DNA of 64,000 nucleotides from Nectonema munidae (Eukaryota; Nematomorpha; Nectonematoida; Nectonematidae): NCBI GenBank assembly GCA_030549495.1, contig JAUIRK010000898.1, positions 1,984,001-2,048,000 of the forward strand, given 5' to 3'. Under the pieces are notes generated by a model, which saw only the letters and a program-made list of their open reading frames with translations, was not told the origin of the DNA and searched no databases. A program made the translations under genes and the position numbers. Position 1 is the stretch's first letter. Each line of letters opens with the position of its first letter. Shown piece after piece: positions 25,101 through 37,165 of the stretch.

Positions 25101-28100
25101 ACCCCGACATGTCCCTGCTAATTCTATGGCTCCTGGCACTCCTTCTGTGGTAGTCCACCCAGGCTCCTTCTTGGATCCTTTGGAGGTACCCATCGGGCAA
25201 CGAGTGGAAGTTCCTCCCTCCGAACCTCCCCTCCTCCCATCACACCGACAATCCCGAATCGGGATTGCTGACGGATCCTGGAACTTGCAAGGACGCTTGG
25301 ACCGTCCCTTATTTCTTCCTCCAGCGGTGGAAACAGATCCTGTTCCTCCTCCACCGTTGGTTCAACACACCATTCGGATAATCGAGGGACCCAGCGAGGA
25401 TACTTAGTTGAGCCAACGCCCGAACCTCATCAGGATCCCGATATAGGAGTGTATACCAAGAACGGCCACATATGGGTGGTCATCAACGGCAAATCCTCTG
25501 TATTACCGGCCGATCCGGTCAAGCTGCTTCAGATTTACCTCAAGGGCAAATCCAGATTTTCAGCAGCAGTCTGGAAAAAAATCTTCTCACAAATTTACTC
25601 CTTCGAGGAAGTGGAGGACGACAACTCTCACTTTCGCCCTCCATCAGACCTCCGACATCCTAAGGTCCTCAGGATTTTAAAAAGGGGTTTCGCGCCGCGT
25701 AATCGCCTCTAGCACTTCCTTCGGAGGACTCTCCGGACGAAAGCCTCCTCCTTTACAACGCACTTTTTTCGAAGAGATCGTTCTCCCCAAACTACTTGAG
25801 AACAAGATCCTAGAACCCTGCGCTAAACCAGCAATCATTTCTCCATACTTTCTCGTCCCGAAGGCCAGCGGGAAGGTCATAATGGTCGCAGATTTCGGGT
25901 TTTCCAGCACATTGTTCAAAACCCCGCCAATCTGGCTCGCTGCCCCATTCTCCCTTCGCCGTTTGGAAAAAGAATAGTGATTCGCCATCCGTCTGGACCT
26001 TCGGGACGCCTTCTACGGGATCAACATCGCAAAATCTTGGCGCAAATGTTTTTGCATTTCCTCACCTAAACACGATGTCCTACAATTCACAAAATTGCCT
26101 ATGGGGCGGCCTTCTCACCCGCCGTCCTTCAACTCGTGATAAAAACTTTCCTGGCCACCTTCAAGGACCGATGGATTAACGTCACTCCCTTCAGAATCAT
26201 CTTATACCTCGACGATATTCTCCTCCTGGCCACTTCCCTCAAGGACGCTGAATCACTGTCCTCGAAACTCACCCTGTTCCTTGAAGACGAATGCGGAGTC
26301 CGCAACAACTGGGACAAGTCAATCACTCTCCCAGTTCAAACCTTTGAGTTTCTGGGCGCGAAGCTTTTTCTCCAAGAAAGACTCCTGGGTATACCCCCCT
26401 CCAGAACCAAGTACGTTCTGGCAGCACTTCTGGCGTTCGTCCTCTCCCTGGACCAACCCGCCATACCAGAACGATGGAAACTCAGAACTCTGGGAGTTTT
26501 AAACTACTACCTTGCCACTCTCCCAGGCGAGTTCAGGGCATTAACCACCCTCTACCGACAACCAGAATCCAGGACTTCGAAAATCCTTGGTATCCTCATA
26601 CCTAAACTCCTGGAAAAGGCCACGCATCTGTGGGACATGCAGTCTTTCTATCCGCCTGTCGCCGAAGTATTTACAGACGCGTCTCTCCATGGCCTAGGAG
26701 TAGTTGGAGATTCTTCCTTCTCCTTTGGTGTGTCCTCAACCTGGAACATTGGAGACCTGGAGATGTTGGCTATCTGTTTTGGACAGATCCTGTTCCCGAA
26801 CAGATGGACCTGGGCGGATTCGATGGTCTGCCTCCAGAACCTAAAGAAATGGTGGAGTTCCTCCCCCATCTCAGCAATCCTCATCCTAAGGCTCAGGAGT
26901 TTGGATAATAATTCCGGGAGCCTCCCGCTCAGGATCAAGTATATCCCGTCAGCCGAAAACCCTGCCGACTTACCCTCCAGATCAACCGTCGCCTGCTCTC
27001 ACACCATCAAGATTCTGGGGTGTGCAATCACAGGCAACAAAGAGATAGCCTGGAAGATCCTTCCGGTCTGGAATAAGTTCCTAAGCAGCTCTGGCCTCTC
27101 GGATGCCGATGGTCAAATTGTACGGTAAGAGATAGGAGAGCCTTGACGAACGCCCGCCCTCCCTCTTGCACTATCTATCATGTCTGTCCAGCAAATCACA
27201 GGACTCCTCAACTTGCTGGACTTTGACACTCTGACACCTCGATCATGCATCTGGTGTCAACAAGCCAGTTGGCGCGAACTGCTCCTATCTCCGCCCTTAG
27301 AACAACTCGGAAAGCCGGATGCTCCTCAATAACAACAAGATTCTTGTCTGCTCCGAGTGGGTATAAAGAGCGTCGCATCCAGATCTGAGTCACTTTTTCT
27401 TCTTCGCATCGTCACTACTCCCTCCCCACCCACCCAGATGCGAAGTTTCTTCCAAGCAGAATTTCTCCGTGTAGCGGAGAATTTCTTTTCTCTCTTTTTG
27501 TGTGTTTATACCTTTTTTGTGAAATTTTATTCTTTATATTGCTTTAAATAAAGTTAAAAAGAAGAGAAAAAAAAATTTTGAACACCTAGCACGAGGCTAT
27601 TCATTAAACCTACCAAAAATCCGTGATCGGTAGTTTCTGGAGCAGGTGCTCCTATACATTTTGAGACGAATCAGAAGGTGAAGAGTGGATCTCTCGATTG
27701 GCGCGCGTTGTACACTTTCGAATTTATTTTTTGACCAATCCCTTCAAATATTGTTTTTTTGAAAAGATGAATCTAAATTTTTTTGAATTACGGCCTTCTC
27801 TCTTGGTCTGAGTTTCACTGCATCAACCAGACTATGAAAGAGTACTTTCAAGAGGCCACAAAAATGATAAGTGATTCTAAGTTTTATTTTAAAAAATTTT
27901 CAATAGTTGTTTGTGTGATAGCTGATCTGCATTCTGAGAATCTTAGTAAGCTTCAAATCACTTAATTTGTCTATATTTTTGATGTTTTTCATAAAAAATA
28001 ATTCACAACAAATTATGATTCAAACAAGATCGCAAATGAGTGAAATTTTATTAGAGGGTGTGTTACTTAATTATTTTAAATCAAAAATGTGAGATTTTAT

Positions 28101-31100
28101 TAAATACGCGATTTTTTTGTCTATAATTTTTGTTTACATTTAGATATACCTTTAAATCTTGTGCGAAAACCGGGCCTAACCTTAGGCTAATACAGACGAC
28201 AACCTCGGTGCGGTAACTACCGATGTGAATACATGTAGCTACTAATGAAGAGATTTTTTAACTATAGAGATTTATGTTAATACTACCTTATATATTATTT
28301 CTTGGTGTGCCGTTTAATTCAGCAAGGCAATGAAAACTACAACAATAACGAAGAATAAAGATAGAATAATTGGAATCTAGATTTTCAAAAAAAAAAATCG
28401 CCCACAATAATGCATAAAAACTTTGAAACAACGCAAAATATTAGTTTTAATATAAATTGATACATCTCCCATTTGAAATACAACCACCATAAAAATCGTA
28501 AATATTTTCATAAATTTTTGTTTTTTACGTCTAACGTTTTTTTGTCAGTGTCTGATTGACAATTTTGTTAGCACATACAGAAAAGCTCTTATCCAAAGAA
28601 AAAAGCTCCACATATCAGATACTTTTTATCAGGAAAAGGATTACGGAAATTTAAAGTTAGCTTGATAAAATTAGTTATCTATTCATCACATTTTGAATGC
28701 AGTGACTGATAAATTTTTCTCCCATATGTTGGCATGCCTTAACATGTCAATCGAATATCTGGACACATTTTATTACATATAAATAAATATTGAATAAAAT
28801 CAGCTATAAAAATTCGAATACACTTCATTTTGCGAGACCGTTTATTCTGCGGATAATTTATTTAACAAATTGTATGGAAGCATATATTTTCTGTTAACAA
28901 TAGAAAAGACACGAGAGCCTGGATAAGGAACTACTTTCGCGTTAAAAACTACCTTTAATCAAAAATTTCTTTAGTTAGAAAGAAATATATCCCGATGATT
29001 TTTTTTACCGATAAAGGTAGATGAAACCCACGAAAGATAGTCTGAAAAGTAAATGATTTTGCATGTTTGTTACTTAAAATGTTGAATTATTTTTAAAGCA
29101 TTTATTTAAAAACTTGTATATTACGAGTCCGTTAATTTCATTGATGGTTTTTTCAAACAAAGGAAAATCAAGGTTTCTCAAAAATAACCTCTAAAGAGGA
29201 AGATTATTTTACACACAACGCGACGCTATTTTTTTCACAAAAAAATTTAATGAAAATTTGATAAACATTTTATTTAACAAAAATGTTGATGTTAAATTGT
29301 TCTAAAATATAGAACGATACGCTACATATGATACACACAGAAATAATGAATATTTCCAGGCCATTCGTATGAACTTTCAATATTCAAGATAGAACTTTTA
29401 ACCCTTTCAGGCACAATGGGGCACTGCTGTTTCAAATATAAAATAATGCTGAAAAATGGTTGAAAGCGAATGTTTTTTGCATTATATGACGATTGAAAAT
29501 TTTTGAGTTTCTATCTAAAACCGAGCAAAAATAAGAAAATTTAACAAAATTTTTAACGTTTTTTCAAGATTGTTCAAATGAAAAATAAATAACTTAACAC
29601 AGAAAAAATAGGCACCCTTTTCTAAATTTTAACAAATGTAAATATTACTCCTGCTCAAATATTTTTTAAATAAAAATTTTAAACCTATGAAGCCCAATGT
29701 GACCAAAAAAAAAAGATTTTTTGAGGAATGTCCCATTTCATATATATTTACCTCCCACAGATGCGATATACAATTTTAAACGCAATTTTACAAGAAATTA
29801 CTTGTTTTTAAGCTTGAAAAACAAATTAAAGAAATATGCGTGAAAATTTTAAAACGATGAGCATATTAAAACATCTTTAAGAAAATGAGTGAAAGGTTAA
29901 AATATTTAGCGTTTTTTGATAAAAAGATCATACCCGTTGTTCTTCGTCCAAGGATCTACGAATTTCATCATAGGCTCTTTGCAAATCAGCCTTCATCGCC
30001 AAAATTTGTTCCTTGGCGGCATTCGCATCTCTAACTTCCTGCAACAAGTCATTATTCTCCTTCACCAATTTCGCCTTTATCGAATTTGCTTCGTTTAGGA
30101 GACGAACGTGCTCATTCAACTTCACTTCAGCGTCAGCCAAAGAGCGTTGTAACTTTTCATTGGTTTTCTCAGCAGCCAACTAAAGGAATAAGACAACAAT
30201 TGATCACATATTGACAAACGCAAGCAGGTCAAAATTACCCTATCCTTTTCAGCCATGTCTAATTGAGAACTGATTTCGGTGATTTCTATCTGAAGCTTTT
30301 GTCGCTCTTTATCCATTCTTAAGTATTAAGTATATTCCATCCATACGCCCGCTTTTTCAATATCTTAAAATACCTATTCTTGGCTTTTTGAAGTTGTTCA
30401 ATGATCTCATTCATCTCCGCAATCTGAGACTGATGTTTACTTCTGAGAGAGGCGGAATAGTCATCTTGCTCAATTCGCAGAGCTTCTAGCTTGTTACGCA
30501 ATGTTTGCATTTCTGTTTCTCGCTTTCTATTTATATCGATCTAACGCAAATTACGGGTTGAGAAATTCGAAATAAACGCAATCATTCAAGTTACCTGCTG
30601 AGCTGTTAGACAGTCAGCATCATCCAAACGCTCGTTCATAGACAATAATTGTATAGCAAGATCATTTCTCTCACGATCGATCTAAAAAAATATCAGCTGA
30701 AACGCAAACACACGCTAAATCAGGGAACACAGCTTTAACAAGATGGCGATTAGACGTAAAAGATAAAACTTGACCAAAACGAATAATTAGCAATAGAAAT
30801 TCTCTTCACAATTTTTCAAGCATTAACCCTATGAAGGTCATTGTGGCATCGTCATACCAAGAAATCAAAATGATCTGATTTAATGTAAAATTCCATTAAA
30901 AAAGAAAGCACACGAAAAGTTTTAAAAATTGTGATCCTCATAGCGTTAGAGAAAATATTTCACTCGAAAATAAAAGGAAAAATTTGAGATAATTTCATAT
31001 AAAAATCGTAAAACATTGTGTAGGAAAGGGCAATGGGAAAAGTCATCAAGTAATTCATAAAGAGAAATAAAAGTATATTACCCTGGCTCTTAACTCTCGC

Positions 31101-31285
31101 TCGCCATCGAGGTCTTCCTCCAAAATCCTAATCTTATCCTAAATTGGGAAAGAGTAAAAAACTTGCGAGAAACGAGAAGTTAGGCAAAGAAAGGATACTT
31201 GGAATCGGCTGAACTCAGGTGACCAAATATCGATACCTGAGGTAACAGCAGGACTGATCGTTGTGTAGCGAACTCTTGAAGACAT
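18982..31285 (-). CDS. Prm: Paramyosin, complete gene
   Basis: Paramyosin is the coiled-coil core protein of invertebrate muscle thick filaments. Exons in gene order: 31285-31199, 31138-31082, 30681-30595, 30540-30374, 30317-30239, 30179-29934, 24029-23833, 23780-23648, 23592-23376, 23113-22873, 22108-21913, 21857-21729, 21666-21511, 21456-21328, 21048-20962, 20903-20703 and 19823-19665 (stop TGA 19665-19667). All have GT donors and AG acceptors. The total is 2568 nt, giving 855 residues, the usual paramyosin size. The product starts MSSRVRYTTISPAVTSGI (short head), then DKIRILEEDLDGERELRAR and an uninterrupted heptad coiled coil through KYKDQVGEI. The tail reads ESIAVQHVAKSRRFQ to VAPIPRVEY. 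Near-relatives such as myosin rod are excluded by the absence of a motor domain and by the head and tail. Intron 6 (24030-29933) carries a retroelement fossil. An alternative C-terminus is described separately. The ATG is the first after the TATA-bearing region. Confidence 0.96.
19459..19464 (-). terminator. Candidate poly(A) signal, short paramyosin isoform
   Basis: TTTATT on + is AATAAA on -, about 200 bp past the VEY stop codon. Confidence 0.45.
19575..19591. repeat. (TG)n microsatellite
   Basis: GTGTGTGTGTGTGTG tract in the paramyosin 3' region. A similar small (AAT)n tract lies near 19877-19893. Confidence 0.8.
22750..22815 (+). repeat. Dispersed SINE-like repeat, copy C, in paramyosin intron 10
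   Basis: CTCATAGTTCGATACAAGGG followed by CCTTATCGATGAAAACAC matches copies near 633-684, 14662-14682 and (inverted) 55602-55655. Confidence 0.55.
24145..27575 (+). mobile_element. Retroelement fossil, DIRS-like or LTR kin, in paramyosin intron 6
   Basis: Direct repeats of 289 bp lie at 24145-24433 and 27131-27419. They differ at about eight positions plus one 3-bp length change, so they are roughly 97% identical and the insertion is fairly young. Each repeat carries a TATAAA box. Between them lie a gag-like or ORF1-like region (about 24444-25400), the start of a reverse transcriptase (about 25700-26130) and an RT palm with YLDDILL joined to RNase H (about 26136-27110; FTDAS, SAENPADLPSR). 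The wording of the palm and RNase H is closest to DIRS/Ngaro-type elements. A tail with AATAAA (27547) and an A-rich end follows the right repeat to about 27575. I recognised neither an integrase nor a tyrosine recombinase. The body is far more GC-rich than its surroundings. It is broken, with several breaks, and transcribed opposite to paramyosin. Confidence 0.8.
27576..29933. other. Rest of paramyosin intron 6, nothing recognised
   Basis: AT-rich intronic sequence between the retroelement fossil and the exon at 29934. No exon-like open frame with family similarity and no clear element ends were seen. Confidence 0.6.
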
Positions 31286-31572
31286 TTGCAAAAATGGTAC
31301 AAAAGATAAAACAAAAGTAGATCCTCTACAAGAAATGCAAATTAAATGACTAAGGTGGCAGTAAGTACAAGTCTAGAAAAACACGAGAAAAGAAAGTTGA
31401 GAGAGGAGAAAGAAGTGGTGCGAAAAAATGTGCGTTGTATACACAGGATAGATGAGAGACACGCAAGAAAGTAACGCAAAACCAATACAGTGATCTTGAA
31501 AGGGAAAAGAGGCAAGAACTAAGATGCAATAATGGAAAGCGCTGGCAGCGTCATTGTTCAATTCCGAACGCC

Positions 31573-31608
31573 TTATATAGCAATAGGCCTTGCTTACACC
31601 ACCATCTG
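31573..31608 (-). promoter_or_regulatory. Paramyosin core promoter: TATA box and upstream E-box
   Basis: On the - strand TATATAA at 31573-31579 lies about 290 bp upstream of the ATG. The E-box CAGATG (+ strand CATCTG, 31603-31608) lies about 24 bp further upstream. E-boxes are bound by muscle bHLH factors, which fits a muscle gene, but single E-boxes are common. A start near 31545 would leave a 5' UTR of about 260 bases. Confidence 0.5.
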
Positions 31609-31609
31609 T

Positions 31610-32688
31610 TATTTACGATTTCGCTCTCTCCTCTCACACGCAAGTATGCGCTCATCACACATCGCACATAGTCCTGCCATTTTCATACGCTAGAGTTGTG
31701 GAGGAGAAAGATGTTCAGCATGAGGAAGGATTAGATACGAGGTGGCGGCCACACCGCGTGATTTTTTATGCATGCACATCAATCTCATCATCTCCACTCC
31801 ATTTTGCAACGCGTTTCAATCATTTCCACCCATCATCAGCCTCAAAGGAAGATGAATTCTTGTTTGTTTTCTTCCTCCATCAGAATTGATGCATGTAAAT
31901 GATACGAGAATAAAGCATATAATAACTATAGACGATAATGATACGTTCCTGCCGCCACCATCGTGCTGTATTGATGATGCTATTTGTCCATATACTCGCA
32001 TCACCACTACTTTGTGTGCTTGTTACGTAAATGGCTGTCATCTCCCATGCCTTCATGGTCACAACTATAAGGCATGGTGTTGTGGTGTTTCTACTCTTTG
32101 AAGCCGAGCCATCATCTTCCTAAGCATATTTGCAAATAGGCGAATGGTATGACCAACTGTTCTCATAGTACTGCCATTATTTATAAGTGGTGTCTCCTTT
32201 TCAAATCGTAAAGACTTATTTCTTCTCTTAGCAGTGGCTGACCTTACTGTACTCTCTTGTCATCCTTGTGAAATATTACCAAATTTTGAGCTATTCTTTT
32301 CTGTAGCTCTATTTCTTTAGCGCACCGATGCCTAATCTATCAGTTCCTATGGGTTACATTAGGATATGATAACATAGTTATTTTTTGAATTTTAAACAAG
32401 TGTTAAATTTTTCATCGATTTGGCGGTCCACAAATATTCGTATTTAAAAACTTTCTTTTTTTAAAATAAATATATAAAAACTATCAAATTAATTTTTTCT
32501 CTAACCTTTGAAAAAGTCGAAACAGATGTTTGGAGCTTTGATACTTAATACTGAATTTGTATGAGAGTCTACAGATTTGTAGAACATGTTATAAAAGTAA
32601 AATAAAACGACGAAAAAAGTGATAAATTTCATGAATACTTTCAAAAAAAAAATACAATGGTGGCATAGTTGTGAATGAGGCAAAAAAA
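31610..32688. other. Region upstream of paramyosin, no gene seen
   Basis: This has somewhat higher GC than its surroundings up to about 32100 and may hold enhancer sequence. I recognise no coding exon in it. Confidence 0.45.
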
Positions 32689-33014
32689 GGGGTGTCAGAC
32701 TAAACACAGCAAATAAAAACTCTAAAAAAAAATTCGAAAGTTTTAAGGATCTTTTTTGTAGTGCTTTAGAAATATTTGTCGTTTTTTGCAATTTTTTGAG
32801 CTCATTACGGATTTTTGCTGTGTTTTGTAATGTTTTGGGATGCTTGGGGTGTTTTGAGGAATTTTTAAGATTTTTTTTATAGTGCCTTAGAATTATTTGC
32901 CGTGTTTTGGGATGTTTTGAGGTGCTTTCGGACATTTCTTGGTGTTTTGGGATTTTTAGTCTAACCCTTTTTTTGTAGTGCTTTAGAATTATTTGAGGTG
33001 TTTAGTCTGACCCC
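32689..33014. mobile_element. Short inverted-repeat element with internal tandem units
   Basis: The left end GGGGTGTCAGACTAAACAC (32689-32707) is the inverted copy of the right end GTGTTTAGTCTGACCCC (32998-33014), apart from two extra bases. Six As flank both sides, a possible but low-complexity target duplication. Inside are three imperfect copies of TGTAGTGCTTTAGAATTATTTG (about 32757, 32880 and 32973) and a degenerate internal end (TTTTTAGTCTAACCC, near 32954), so the copy may be a tandem or composite insertion. An open frame on the - strand here is a by-product of the repeats. Confidence 0.6.
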
Positions 33015-33423
33015 AAAAAAGGGCTAGCTCAAAGAGAGGGTCAACTTTTCATAACTGTTATCTAAGAACGCTTTGTGCATAAGTGTGCTTTTGCGTTGCA
33101 AAATTTGTGTAATCGTCACATCATTGTGAGTGAGAAAAGTGACAGAGGAAAAAAATACAGGGGAAGATAGGCCAGCTAGAGAGAGAAAGTTGCATGAAAT
33201 CTTACTTCAGAGATTTTCAGACTTTAGATTTCCGGTTACGTGACTAGAGCTCATTTGTTTGACATATGTTTTATCTTCCTGATGTGACTGAAAAAAGGGG
33301 AAGCATAGAGGAAGTGAACATTTGGCACATTTCTGTATTGACACCTTTTGTAATTTCAATTTTAAAGTCGCATAGAATTCTTGTTTTTTAAAAATAATTG
33401 TTTTTCCCTTGCCTTTAAAAATT

Positions 33424-34965
33424 ATGCCAAAAACTGCGAAGTCTTCTTCACCAAAAGTTGAAGAAATATTTAAACTTCCTGAAGAGTTTACTTTAACGCC
33501 TAAAAATGAACTCTATTGCAAACTTTGTAATTGCATCGTTAAGCACAACAAATATTTTTTTGTTGAAAGTCATAGAAAGATTGAAAAACATTAAACTAAA
33601 AAGAATTCAAAATTTGCTACTTCTGTTCAAACGTTTATTAGTGATAATAACTTTGTAAACAAAGTAACAGAATCTTTTTTGTCAGTAAATATAACTTTGA
33701 ATAAATTGAATCATCCATCGATTAAAGATTTGTCCAAATATATGGGGTACAATCATGGGCGTCCGCTGGGGGGCGTCCGCTGACCCATTTGACCCCCGAG
33801 AAATTTCAGAAGCAAGTTGCTATAATTTTGCATTGCATGTTTGCTGAATAATTTTGACCAATAAATGCATTCTTTTCCATTTAACCTCTTTTGCCCCACC
33901 CTGGAAATGTTGCAGCGGACGTCCATGAGTACAATTGTCCAAATGCAAGCTCTTGTCGATATTGCATTACAAGTCTTGCAGAAAATATAAAAGAAAGTAT
34001 CAAAGAAAAGGCAAAAAGTTGTTTTTTATTTCTAATTATAGATGAGTCCTCGTCTGTAATTAAGTATTATGTAAATGTTTTGGTTTGGAGATCTAAGTTT
34101 ACCAAATAAAGCGTATTTAATTGATTCTGTTTGCTGTTCCACTTCAGTAAATAGTCAAAAAATTACTCAAATAGTTGATCACAAAATAAAGTACTTAGAA
34201 ATAGAAAGAGAACATTTTGTGCTTCCAATTAGTGATGCAGCTACCTATATTAAAAAGGCTGGAAAAACGTTAAAAATTTTGTACCCCTGTTTGTTTCATG
34301 TTTTTTGCTTAGCATATTTATTGCATAAGTGTTGCTTGAATATGAGACCAAAATGTGAAAGTGTAGATAATTTGATAGCTAGTATCAAAATGTTGATAGT
34401 TAAGAACAAACAGAGACAAAAGATTTTTAACAAAATATTAGGCTTACCACCTAAATCTATTGTGACTTTATTGGCATCAGTCAGCGTTTTGGTATGTCAA
34501 AAATTTCGTTGGAGTCAAAATAATTGTGTTGGACTTCTCTGATGCTGGACTTATTATTGATAGAGAAAAAAAGCCCTTGTTGTTTCTTCTCTACCGGACG
34601 ATTTGAAAGAAATTTTGAAGTACAAACCTTTACAATATTTTGTTGAAAAATGCAAAGATGAAGGTTATTGTGTTCAGAAAGCATATGAAGATTTATCACA
34701 GCTGAACATACCAAATGATGTGTGTGATTTAAATATATACATTCAGAAAAGATTAGAAGATAACGACGTTGGGAAAATTATGAAGAGAACAAAGTCTGAT
34801 GTTAGCCCTTTCCTATACTGGTTACTTGAAAATAGACAAGCCCCATCATTAAATTAGAAAGAAATCTTTCCATGCTCAACAACATATTAAGTACAAATCG
34901 CAACTTTAATGACGAGAATGTTTGTAAATACCCACTTATGAATTATAATTATGGTTTACATATCA
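33424..34965 (+). pseudogene. Decayed hAT transposase with nested MITE
   Basis: The start reads MPKTAKSSSPKVEE with a BED-type zinc-finger half (LYCKLCNCIV, then H...H) at 33424-33590. The core is at 34075-34540 (LPISDAATYIKKAGKTLKIL, YPCLFHVFCLAYLLHKC, LPPKSIVTLLASV). Further core is at 34603-34857, and the C-terminal dimerisation segment at about 34849-34950 (ERNLSMLNNILSTNRNF, DENVCKY). The wording is that of the hAT group that includes CGGBP1. Stops and frameshifts lie near 33593, 34105, 34540 and 34855, and a 174-bp MITE at 33754-33927 interrupts it. Confidence 0.8.
33754..33927. mobile_element. MITE nested inside the hAT relic
   Basis: The ends CATGGGCGTCCGCTG and CAGCGGACGTCCATG are inverted repeats of 15 bp with one mismatch. 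Flanks share GTACAAT (33747-33753 and 33929-33935), with a mismatched eighth base. It inserted after the host hAT copy did. The left end has a small repeat (GGGGGGCGTCCGCTG). Confidence 0.8.
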
Positions 34966-34969
34966 GCTG

Positions 34970-36079
34970 ATCTTCGTAAAATAAAGTTCTTATTTTATTA
35001 GATAAACCTTTTATAAAGTCTTTTTTTGGTCTATTTTTTTGTTTTATAAGTTAAAAAAGTTTTAAGTTAATAAAATATTGTAATGTCAATTTTTCAACTT
35101 TTTATGTCAATATTTTTCGCGCTCTAGTCATTATAGAAATTATATGCTTTCGTCAAAATTTTATGATAGGACAAATGTCCTTTTTTCGATTATACTGTTA
35201 CGGTGTTGCCAATTTAGATAAAAAGTTACGAAATTTAGTGATTTTTATTTATTTTGACTTTAGCATTTTTTTTTGTTTTTTTAGCATATATAAAAATACG
35301 GTGAAGGACATTTGATACTTAAGACGTTTCGTACCCGAGACATTTTAGACGTTTTGTACCCAGTTTTGTATAAAAATTTGGTTACGAAACACATTGATTA
35401 CGAAATGTTTTGGACTTATAAGAATATAATATAGAAAAAACCGTTTAAGTATTTCTTATATTCAGAAAGATTATTTTTAATTTTAGATTAATTTTTGGCA
35501 TTTTGGGCGTGTGAGTAAGGTTGGTTAGAAACTTCGCTTCGATACCACAAAGTCTTGAGTGCGATTCACAATCAAGTCTTCTTTGCACATAATTAGATAA
35601 AAAATTTGCACCTTCTTATGAAAACATTCAACTGAGGATGTTTTAACAAAAATAAGTTTAAGGAAAAAACTTCCTACATTTGAATGGGAAGAATAACATA
35701 TACTTTAAAATTTTGGACACAGGTTAATCAATTTTAACTTGCTGTTCAAGAAATTCTCTTTCAAGCATTGGTAAACTTTTTTTAAAAAGTACATTTTTTA
35801 CCATATTTAAATGCAGAAGTAGAACGCTTGTTTATTCAACTCAATATTATGAAAACTAAACTAAGAAAGCAAATGAATTTAAATATACTTTAAATAATAT
35901 AGCCTAAATGAAAGTTTGGAGTAGGGGATGTTTGTCCTTTTTCGGAAAAAAAGGTACAAAAAGTTGAAAAGTTTGCTTATATAAAAATAAAACAGAAACA
36001 AAAAATAAGAATACACACATAGAAACAATATTTCTGGATCAGTACTATACATTGCATTGTAAAAGTATTGTAAGATCAA
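34970..36079. other. AT-rich spacer with a weak SINE remnant near 35515-35600
   Basis: The stretch GGTTGGTTAGAAACTTCGC ... GTGCGATTCACAATCAAG resembles the sequence near 56960-56995 (GGTTTGAATCCACAATCAAG), suggesting a shared tRNA-derived repeat. Nothing else is recognised. Confidence 0.35.
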
Positions 36080-36340
36080 GTGGTGTTTGGCACCTGTCAC
36101 AAATAAATTCACAGACTCCACTGCATTCTCTACATCTGCACGTTCGTGATCTTTCATTATAAATAGGCGAATGTTGAAGAAAAAGATCGAAATGAATATA
36201 GAAAAACTAACTACTAAAGACCTTGGGTGGGTACTTTTCTTTCTTTGTCAGGTAAAATGAACAATTCTATGATCCCTTGTCCGATGAACTAAATTTGTTC
36301 TCGGTTTGAACTTTTCAATTCTTTGTCGTCTACTTATATA
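36080..36340 (-). pseudogene. piggyBac-like transposase C-terminal fragment (Cys-rich)
   Basis: Read on the - strand, RISRRQRIEKFKPRTNLVH ... HRIVHFT is followed by RTCRCRECSGVCEFICDRC, the Cys-rich zinc-binding end of piggyBac transposases. It could be the displaced end of the copy at 38383-39700, about 2 kb away and on the same strand. An in-frame stop lies in the middle. Confidence 0.5.
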
Positions 36341-37084
36341 AATAGTTTCCACGCAGTATTCAATATGTTTTACAGTCCTCTATTTTTGCAAAAAAATAAA
36401 CGACATTTGAGACTTGAAATAGATTAGAAGTATATAAGGAATGCCACACAATGTAAACTTTGTGAGATTTCTTTTCTTCTACGGTTACTCTTTATTTAAA
36501 TTCTAAACCAGCTATGAAATCACGAGGCTGTATCGGCTTGCATGTTTCCTCCATCTTCAATTTCAGGGTCTTGATCCGAAAATAATTTTGGACTTTCAAA
36601 GGGCGCCTGGATATTTATTGAAGTAGAAGTTATATTTTCAAAATGAATTATTTCACAATATTCTCACTTGTCAATCGAAAATATTATGCTTTCTTAATTA
36701 TTTTATATGCATACTAATTTCCTTTAATTTTTAATTAAATTTTATTAGATATACTTTTTAGTGTATAATTCAAAAAATATTCAAAAATAATATCTACAAA
36801 AATATTTTTTTTGAAAACTAAAATGATATTATTATAATTAAATTCATAATACTATATTTACAAAAGAATAGGTTAGAAATTAACTCACCCAATCTTTTGT
36901 GTTATTTTTCGTTTCCTATATTTAAAAGAGATGGATGACCTTGAAAGTTAATTTGACGTATGTCACCATTCGGAGGCAAACGGTTCTAAGCTTTTTGCTT
37001 AGAAAACTTAGTATTTTAATTTTAGCTTTAGTCTGCTGCTTTAAATGGAGTGTAGGACATTTCGCCAGTTAAAAATTATTACCA

Positions 37085-37165
37085 ATCGGCACATGGCCTG
37101 GTGGAGTGAGCGTAGGGTCTGGATCTATTTGGTCTGAGTTCGATTCCCGGTCGTAACTATTCTTA
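37085..37165 (+). repeat. tRNA-derived SINE head
   Basis: TGGCCTGGTGGAGTGAGCG (A-box-like) and GAGTTCGATTCCCGG (B box) are spaced as in a tRNA promoter. No tRNA acceptor stem closes, so I call it a SINE rather than a tRNA gene. Confidence 0.5.

Noticed and set aside
32501-32935. 144-codon open frame on the - strand rich in HPKT and KNLK
   Set aside because: It is a translation of the inverted-repeat element's tandem units (32689-33014); there is no domain and the composition follows the DNA repeat.
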